28,783 bases of DNA from Aminivibrio sp. (GTDB taxonomy: Bacteria; Synergistota; Synergistia; Synergistales; Aminobacteriaceae), in NCBI GenBank assembly GCA_018057035.1, contig JAGPEN010000004.1:1-28783 (forward strand), written 5' to 3'. Below are positions 24,014 through 28,783 of this stretch, piece after piece (position 1 is the first letter of the stretch; each line of letters begins with the position of its first letter). Position numbers and translations under genes: made by a program. The notes beneath the pieces are model-generated. The model was given only the letters and a program-made list of their open reading frames with translations. It made no database searches and had not been told where the DNA came from.

Positions 24014-25251
24014 TGGGCAGGGTGAGCGTGAACAACCTCCGGGAGGGGATGGTCCTCGAAGAAGACCTGTCGGCCCCCAACGGGAGGTTCATCCTTGGCA
24101 GGGGTGCCGCCCTGAAAGAGAACCATATCCGGATGTTCAAGATATGGGGCGTCACAGGTGCTTCCGTGGAAGGGGCCGAGGACGGCGACATAGCGGTGGA
24201 GGAGCACCTCCGGGAAGAGGCGCTCCGGTCGGCTGAGGCCTTCATTGATTCCTATTTCCCGCCTTCGCAAGGCGAAACGCCGGCTTCAGCGGAAATCCGG
24301 TCCTTCTGCGCGAGGAAAATTGCAGGGGAAATAGCTTCGGGCAAATCGCCCTCTCCTCTTCCCGAAATGAAACAGCTCCCGCGCCCTCCCGAGGGGCACT
24401 TCGGCCGGACTTTCTCAGCCTATGGCCTCGCAAGGAACGAGGTGAGGCTCGTTTCTTTCCCTGATATTTACTTCAAGATACAGGAAGTCATCAATTCTCC
24501 GATAAGCTCCGCCACCACCATCGCAAAAGTGGTGGGGAAGGACCCCAGTCTCACCGCCCGTCTTCTCCGGCTGGTGAACAGTTCCTTTTACAGTTTCCCG
24601 AATCCGATCCTGTCCATTCCGAGGGCAATCGCCATCATCGGGGCGAATGAGCTGACGGCCCTCGCCCTTGCAGTTTCCACCATGACGGTGTTCCGCCATG
24701 TGCCGCCGGCGTACGTGGACATGAAATCCCTCTGGAAGCATTCCATCGCATGCGGCGTGTTTTCCCGCCTGCTGGCCTATTCCAGGAGAATACGGAACGA
24801 GGAGCGGTTCTTCCTCGCCGGACTTCTGCATGACCTCGGGAGGATCATTCTTTACACCAAGACGCCGGCGGAGATGACCTATGCCCTCGAGCTTTCCTTT
24901 TTTGAGCGGATCCCCCTCTGGCGCGCGGAAAAGAGGATATTCGGCTTCGACCACGCCGCCGTGGGAAAGGTTCTTCTCGAAGAGTGGAACATCCCGGAAA
25001 GCATAAGGAAGCTCTGCGACTTCCACCACTCTCCCCTGGAAGAAAACGCGCCGGAGGAATCTGCCTTTGTTCATACCGCGGATTACATCGCCAACGGACT
25101 CCGCACGGGGACCAGCGGATCGGTCTTTCTTTCCGCCGTCTCACCGGCAATTTGGGACTATCTCGGGCTGGACGAAGGGGATCTGGAATCCGTTCTCGTT
25201 CAGGGAGAGCGGCAGATCCGCGAGATCATGCATATTTTCCTGATGGCTTGA
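24013..25251 (+). CDS. HDOD-domain signalling protein with HD-GYP-type N-terminal domain
   Basis: A 412-residue soluble regulator. Residues 1-55 (VNNLREGMVLEEDLSA, RFILGRGAALKENHI, FKIWGV) resemble the small domain that precedes many HD-GYP c-di-GMP phosphodiesterases. Residues about 150-370 are an HDOD domain: FPDIYFKIQEVINSP, DPSLTARLLRLVNSSFYSF, SIPRAIAIIGANELTALAL. HDOD proteins are usually non-enzymatic signalling adaptors, yet this one keeps an HD-like ligand series: His in LWKHS, HD in LLHDLG, His in FDHAAVG, His-His in FHHSP and Asp in HTADYIAN. The ATG at 24013 has a GGGGA 10 nt upstream and overlaps the stop of a 13-codon ORF. It is 7 nt from the kinase gene, so HDOD, kinase and diguanylate cyclase are probably one operon. 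Confidence 0.9.
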   Translation: MGRVSVNNLREGMVLEEDLSAPNGRFILGRGAALKENHIRMFKIWGVTGASVEGAEDGDIAVEEHLREEALRSAEAFIDSYFPPSQGETPASAEIRSFCARKIAGEIASGKSPSPLPEMKQLPRPPEGHFGRTFSAYGLARNEVRLVSFPDIYFKIQEVINSPISSATTIAKVVGKDPSLTARLLRLVNSSFYSFPNPILSIPRAIAIIGANELTALALAVSTMTVFRHVPPAYVDMKSLWKHSIACGVFSRLLAYSRRIRNEERFFLAGLLHDLGRIILYTKTPAEMTYALELSFFERIPLWRAEKRIFGFDHAAVGKVLLEEWNIPESIRKLCDFHHSPLEENAPEESAFVHTADYIANGLRTGTSGSVFLSAVSPAIWDYLGLDEGDLESVLVQGERQIREIMHIFLMA

Positions 25252-25258
25252 GGCGAGT

Positions 25259-27409
25259 ATGATGAGCGGAGATCCCATGGAAAAAATGAAAGAAAGGCTC
25301 TCCATTTTCTCAAGGGAACGGGAGGCGACAAAACGGCTTCTCGAATCCGCCGTGGATTCCCTCGGCTTTTCCGTGGTGGTGGACGAAGAGTTTTCCTTCC
25401 ATGCCCTGTTCGAGGAATGCGCCCGGAAAGTGCGTTCCTTCATAGCCTTTGAATCCCTGGCATTCATCGTCTTCTCCCATGACGGCCTCGATATGTCCCT
25501 TAAATTCTGCGATCCTCCCTCCGGCAGGACCTTCTTCGAGGACGAAGTGCTCCCCCTCGTTGAAGACCGGACCTTCGCCTGGGCCGTGGACAGGAACAGG
25601 CCGGTCATCGTTACAGCCACCGATGGGAAGGGGCAGATTCTGCTTCATTCCATGACCACCCAGAACAGGACGATGGGGATGTTCATGGGATACCTGGGAG
25701 AAGATGACGCCGACATTCTCGACCTTTCCTTCGCCTTTCTCACCGTGGTCCTCAGCACGGCAGCCGGACTGCTCCAGAATGCCGAGCTCTACACAGTGAT
25801 ACGGGGACTGAACGGTGAACTCGGCAAAAAAATAGAACGTCTCGAGGAATCGGAGCGAAGCCTCGCCGAGGCCATGCGGGCAAGGGACACTTTTCTCGCC
25901 AACGTCAGCCATGAAATACGAACCCCCCTGAACGGAATTCTCGGCATGGCGAGCCTGCTCGAGGACACTTCCCTTGACTCCCGCCAGGCCGATATGGTCC
26001 GGATCCTTCGGGATGAATCCTCCTCACTTCTGCGGCTCATCAACGATCTTCTCGATTTTTCGAGGATAGAAGCCGGAAGGTTCACTTTAGAAGACGCTCC
26101 TTTCGATTTTGCGGAATTCTGGAACAGCATTCGGGACAGCTTTCTTCCCAGGGCACGGCAGAAAAACCTCCGGTTCCGGATGGAACTCACGGGACAGGTC
26201 CCCGGAGCGGTATCCGGAGATTCCCTCAGGATCCGCCAGATTTTCGGCAACATTATAGGGAATGCCCTGAAATTCACGTCGAAGGGCGAGGTTTCAGTCC
26301 TCGGCGAACTCATCCCGGGGAATGAAGGTCGGGGCGTTCTCCATGTGGATGTCCGGGACACGGGAATCGGCATTTCCGCGGAACAGGCGGGCCGGCTCTT
26401 CCGCCCCTTCGTCCAGGGGGATCCCTCCACTACCAGAAAATACGGCGGAACCGGCCTTGGACTCGTGATCTCGAAACGCTTGCTGGAGGGCATGGGAGGA
26501 ACCATATCCATCGAGCCTGAGGAAGGGCAGGGAGCCCATTTCCGGTTCACCCTTCCCCTGATGTTCCTTGCCGGGAAGACCTGCGGGAAGGACGGCTCTG
26601 CGGGGCCCGTCATCGGCTTTCCACCGGAGTATTCTGTGCTCGTGGTGGAGGATAACGAAACAAGCAGGATGGTGGCGGTCTCTCTGCTGGAAAAAATGGG
26701 CGTTCCAACGATTGAAACTGCTGAAAATGGTGCCGTGGCCATTGAAAAACTCTCATCGAGAAGGTACGATCTTGTCCTTATGGATATCCAGATGCCGGTG
26801 ATGGATGGATTGGAAGCCGTGGCCGCCATCAGGGAGCCGTCGTCCGCCGTTCTGGACCACCAGGTCCTCGTAGCCGCTATGACGGCCAACACGCTTCCCG
26901 CCGACAGGGAAAAGTATCTCAGGTCGGGCATGACGGACTACATCAGCAAACCGGTTCTCCCCGAGGAACTCGGAAGACTTCTCCTGAAAAGCCTCGGGGT
27001 GGAAAATCTTCGGGCTGTCGACAGGGACGGCGGAAATGGAAAGAGCATCTTCAGAAAGGATCTCCTCCTCAAACGCCTGGGAGGGGATGAAAAACTCTGC
27101 GAAAAGACCATACAGCTTTTTGTGGAAGATTCCCTGAAACTTGCGGAGGACCTTGCTGCCCTTATCGGGTCAGGTGCTTTCGATGAAGCGAGGATGAAAG
27201 CCCATACCCTGCGGGGTGCGGCGGCGAACGTGGAGTCCGGGGAGATCATGGCTGCAGCGGCAGCGGTGGAAGAGGCCGCCGCCGACGGCAAAGGGCCGGA
27301 GGCCCTCGCCCTGGTGCCGGGAATTTTTGCGGCCCGGGAAAGGTTTCTTGCTGAAGTTCCGGGCAGTGAAGGTACCCATCGATATAGCGCCGGAGAACGG
27401 AAAGGATGA
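25259..27409 (+). CDS. soluble hybrid histidine kinase (sensor-HisKA-HATPase-REC-Hpt)
   Basis: A 716-residue cytoplasmic kinase with a complete multistep phosphorelay in one chain. Order: N-terminal helix; a GAF-like sensor domain about 40-195 (no heme or chromophore Cys pattern recognised); a coiled coil about 196-215; HisKA with His218 in SHEIRTPLNG; HATPase with N box GNIIGNALKF near 330, DTGIGIS near 366 and GGTGLGL near 396; receiver 457-575 with Asp509 in LMDIQMPVMDG and Lys564 in SKPV; Hpt 605-705 with His649 in KAHTLRGAAANV. No transmembrane helix is present, so the signal is internal. Start: ATG 25259 follows GAGG by 5 nt; ATG 25262 or 25277 are alternatives. It is 7 nt after the HDOD gene and directly abuts the REC-GGDEF gene, whose receiver is the obvious target of the Hpt domain. 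Confidence 0.94.
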   Translation: MMSGDPMEKMKERLSIFSREREATKRLLESAVDSLGFSVVVDEEFSFHALFEECARKVRSFIAFESLAFIVFSHDGLDMSLKFCDPPSGRTFFEDEVLPLVEDRTFAWAVDRNRPVIVTATDGKGQILLHSMTTQNRTMGMFMGYLGEDDADILDLSFAFLTVVLSTAAGLLQNAELYTVIRGLNGELGKKIERLEESERSLAEAMRARDTFLANVSHEIRTPLNGILGMASLLEDTSLDSRQADMVRILRDESSSLLRLINDLLDFSRIEAGRFTLEDAPFDFAEFWNSIRDSFLPRARQKNLRFRMELTGQVPGAVSGDSLRIRQIFGNIIGNALKFTSKGEVSVLGELIPGNEGRGVLHVDVRDTGIGISAEQAGRLFRPFVQGDPSTTRKYGGTGLGLVISKRLLEGMGGTISIEPEEGQGAHFRFTLPLMFLAGKTCGKDGSAGPVIGFPPEYSVLVVEDNETSRMVAVSLLEKMGVPTIETAENGAVAIEKLSSRRYDLVLMDIQMPVMDGLEAVAAIREPSSAVLDHQVLVAAMTANTLPADREKYLRSGMTDYISKPVLPEELGRLLLKSLGVENLRAVDRDGGNGKSIFRKDLLLKRLGGDEKLCEKTIQLFVEDSLKLAEDLAALIGSGAFDEARMKAHTLRGAAANVESGEIMAAAAAVEEAAADGKGPEALALVPGIFAARERFLAEVPGSEGTHRYSAGERKG

Positions 27410-28324
27410 ATGGCCTCTATGAAAATTCTTGTTGCCGAAGATGACGCAACATCTTTGTTCATGCTGCAGTCACTGCTCGAAAAATGGGGGTACGATGCCG
27501 TGGCCCTTTCCGACGGCGTGGAAGCTCTTTCGGTATTGAACGGCGAAGATCCTCCCCTCCTTGCGATCCTCGACTGGATGCTCCCCGGACTGAACGGTCC
27601 GGAGATCTGCCGGAGGCTGCGCATGGGAGGCGAGGCACGAAAGGGAAGCCCGTACCACTACATCATCATGCTGACCGTCAAGGGAGAGAAGGAAAACGTC
27701 GTTGCCGGCCTCGATGCAGGAGCGGACGATTATGTGACAAAGCCCTTCGATTCCCAGGAGCTTCAGATGCGGATAAAAGTCGGAGAAAGAATTCTCCTCC
27801 TCCAGGAGCAGCTGAGGAAGGCTGCCCTGTACGATGCGCTCACGGGCCTTCCCAACAGAAGAGCTGTCATTGCAGGTCTCGAGGGGGAATTTGCCCGTTC
27901 CGAGAGGTCCGGTGAATCTTTTGTCATAGCCCTTCTCGACCTCGACCATTTCAAGGATGTCAACGACAGTTACGGCCACCTGACGGGCGATTCGGTCCTT
28001 GCGGAGTCGGCCCGCCGGATCCGGTCCGCGGTGAGAATCTACGACCAGGTGGGCCGGTACGGCGGGGAGGAGTTCCTTCTTGTTTTTCCTGGCCTGAAGA
28101 GCGACGATGCCCTCAGGATCTGCGAAAGGGTCTGCTCCGTGATAGAAAAAAAGCCCTTTTTCCCTGCGCCGCAGCAGGGGAGCGGCACTCCCTTTACCGT
28201 GACCGCCAGTATCGGCGTTTGTGAATGGAACCCATCCTCCAGCGGCCCCGATGAAATGCTCATGGGAGCGGACCAGGCTCTTTACCGGGCCAAGAGAAAG
28301 GGACGCAATGCAGTTTGCCTCTGA
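27410..28324 (+). CDS. response regulator with diguanylate cyclase output (REC-GGDEF)
   Basis: A 304-residue regulator that makes cyclic di-GMP from two GTP when active. The receiver (4-120) has the acidic pocket AEDD, phospho-acceptor Asp55 in LDWMLPG and Lys in TKPF. The GGDEF domain (about 140-303) carries DALTGLPNRRA, LDLDHFKDVND and the active-site loop GGEEF (218-222). An inhibitory I-site RxxD (Arg209-Asp212) lies five residues before GGEEF, so product feedback is expected. The architecture resembles PleD/WspR, with a single receiver. ATG 27410 starts right after the kinase TGA with AAAGGA only 3 nt away; ATG 27419 (12 nt from the same site) is an alternative. It is the last gene of the HDOD-kinase-cyclase cluster and the likely output of the phosphorelay. 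Confidence 0.95.
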   Translation: MASMKILVAEDDATSLFMLQSLLEKWGYDAVALSDGVEALSVLNGEDPPLLAILDWMLPGLNGPEICRRLRMGGEARKGSPYHYIIMLTVKGEKENVVAGLDAGADDYVTKPFDSQELQMRIKVGERILLLQEQLRKAALYDALTGLPNRRAVIAGLEGEFARSERSGESFVIALLDLDHFKDVNDSYGHLTGDSVLAESARRIRSAVRIYDQVGRYGGEEFLLVFPGLKSDDALRICERVCSVIEKKPFFPAPQQGSGTPFTVTASIGVCEWNPSSSGPDEMLMGADQALYRAKRKGRNAVCL

Positions 28325-28363
28325 TTAGGGAATTTTACCGGAGATTTCTTCCCGCCGTTCTCC

Positions 28364-28369
28364 TATAAT
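28364..28369 (+). promoter_or_regulatory. -10 element of the last gene
   Basis: A perfect TATAAT lies 30 nt before the GTG start at 28400; no convincing -35 is present at 16-18 nt. The interval 28325-28399 shows no terminator for the cyclase gene. Confidence 0.5.
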
Positions 28370-28399
28370 CCCCAAAAAAATGTGAAAGGAGGGATGCCC

Positions 28400-28783
28400 G
28401 TGCTCAGAATGTCGAAAGCACCAGTTGTCCTCTTCGTTTTATCCATCGCCTTCTTCGTCCTTGCTTTCCCGGCCGGAGGGGCCTCTTCAGGCATGGACGA
28501 TTTTTTTGCCGCCAGGGACTGGCGCGGAGTGGACGCCCTGCTGGCGCAAAAAAACGGAGAACTCTCCCCGAGAGAGCTTTCTCTTGCGGCAAACTCTCTC
28601 TGGCTTCGCGGAAAATGGGCCGAGTCTCTGGAACTTCTTCAAAAAACAGCCCCACACTGGCCGGAATCCGTTAAGCCCTACGGTACCCTCATGACCATCC
28701 TCGGGCTGGAGAGAACGGGCCGAAAGGACGAGGCAAGGAAGGTCGCCGCCAAGTTTCTTCCTGCGGCATCCCCTGACGTGGCC
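28400..28783 (+). CDS. exported protein with helical-repeat N-terminus (3' end outside window)
   Basis: The first 128 residues of an exported protein, in frame to the right edge. The start is GTG 28400, because AAAGGAGG (28385-28392) is 7 nt upstream; the ATG at 28394 is too close to that site. A signal peptide is clear (MLRMSKAPVVLFVLSIAFFV, then LAFPAGGASS with cleavage nearby). The mature part is made of paired helices rich in Leu, Ala and Arg (SLAANSLWLRGKWAESLELL, then TLMTILGLERTGRKDEARKV), as in TPR-like superhelices. Soluble lytic transglycosylases of the Slt type begin this way and are common in similar genomes, but the catalytic domain would lie beyond the window, so that is only a possibility. 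Confidence 0.75.
   Translation, partial: MLRMSKAPVVLFVLSIAFFVLAFPAGGASSGMDDFFAARDWRGVDALLAQKNGELSPRELSLAANSLWLRGKWAESLELLQKTAPHWPESVKPYGTLMTILGLERTGRKDEARKVAAKFLPAASPDVA

Overview
The window looks like chromosomal DNA from a GC-rich diderm, amino-acid-fermenting anaerobe, most likely a member of the Synergistota. This is inference. It rests on an outer-membrane TolC-family protein, a DUF3798-type binding protein with a sugar/nucleoside-type ABC transporter, many peptide and amino-acid enzymes (PepA, a class I aminotransferase, a threonine-synthase-like enzyme), and strong GGAGG ribosome sites with some TTG and GTG starts. No rRNA, tRNA, CRISPR array, insertion sequence or phage gene was seen. 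Genes are densely packed.

Layout: (1) 1-3178, minus strand: an importer operon of DUF3798 binding protein, tandem ABC ATPase and permease (cut by the window edge), with a hairpin plus T-tract between the first two genes. (2) 3179-3637: a divergent control region. It has one promoter per direction, a 15-bp palindrome over the -35 of the importer promoter, and several hairpins. (3) 3638-9394, plus strand: a stand-alone TolC-like protein, a terminator, then htpG, an EamA-family exporter and leucyl aminopeptidase, the last three closely packed. A bidirectional terminator follows. (4) 9437-12199, minus: mnmE and a PLP aminotransferase, each with its own transcription signals. (5) 12375-21904, minus: a two-gene exported system, a TPR protein followed by a giant protein of about 2,859 residues. 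The giant has a glutamine-amidotransferase-like domain, many carboxypeptidase-regulatory-like beta-sandwich modules and five exact-length 80-residue repeats. (6) 22055-22684, minus: a small exported M48 metalloprotease. (7) 22811-28324, plus: a threonine-synthase-like enzyme, perhaps leaderless, then a signalling trio of HDOD protein, soluble hybrid histidine kinase with REC and Hpt, and REC-GGDEF diguanylate cyclase. (8) 28400-end: the start of an exported protein.

The strongest candidate for something undescribed is the TPR plus giant modular protein pair. The giant has no enzymatic motif I can name with confidence, carries a striking repeat family (core FSAYLLDNGW and QPGNRNTVIKA), and is probably secreted to the periplasm or cell surface. 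The signalling trio is also notable: a multistep phosphorelay sits beside a c-di-GMP synthase and an HDOD protein that keeps the HD-type metal-ligand pattern.
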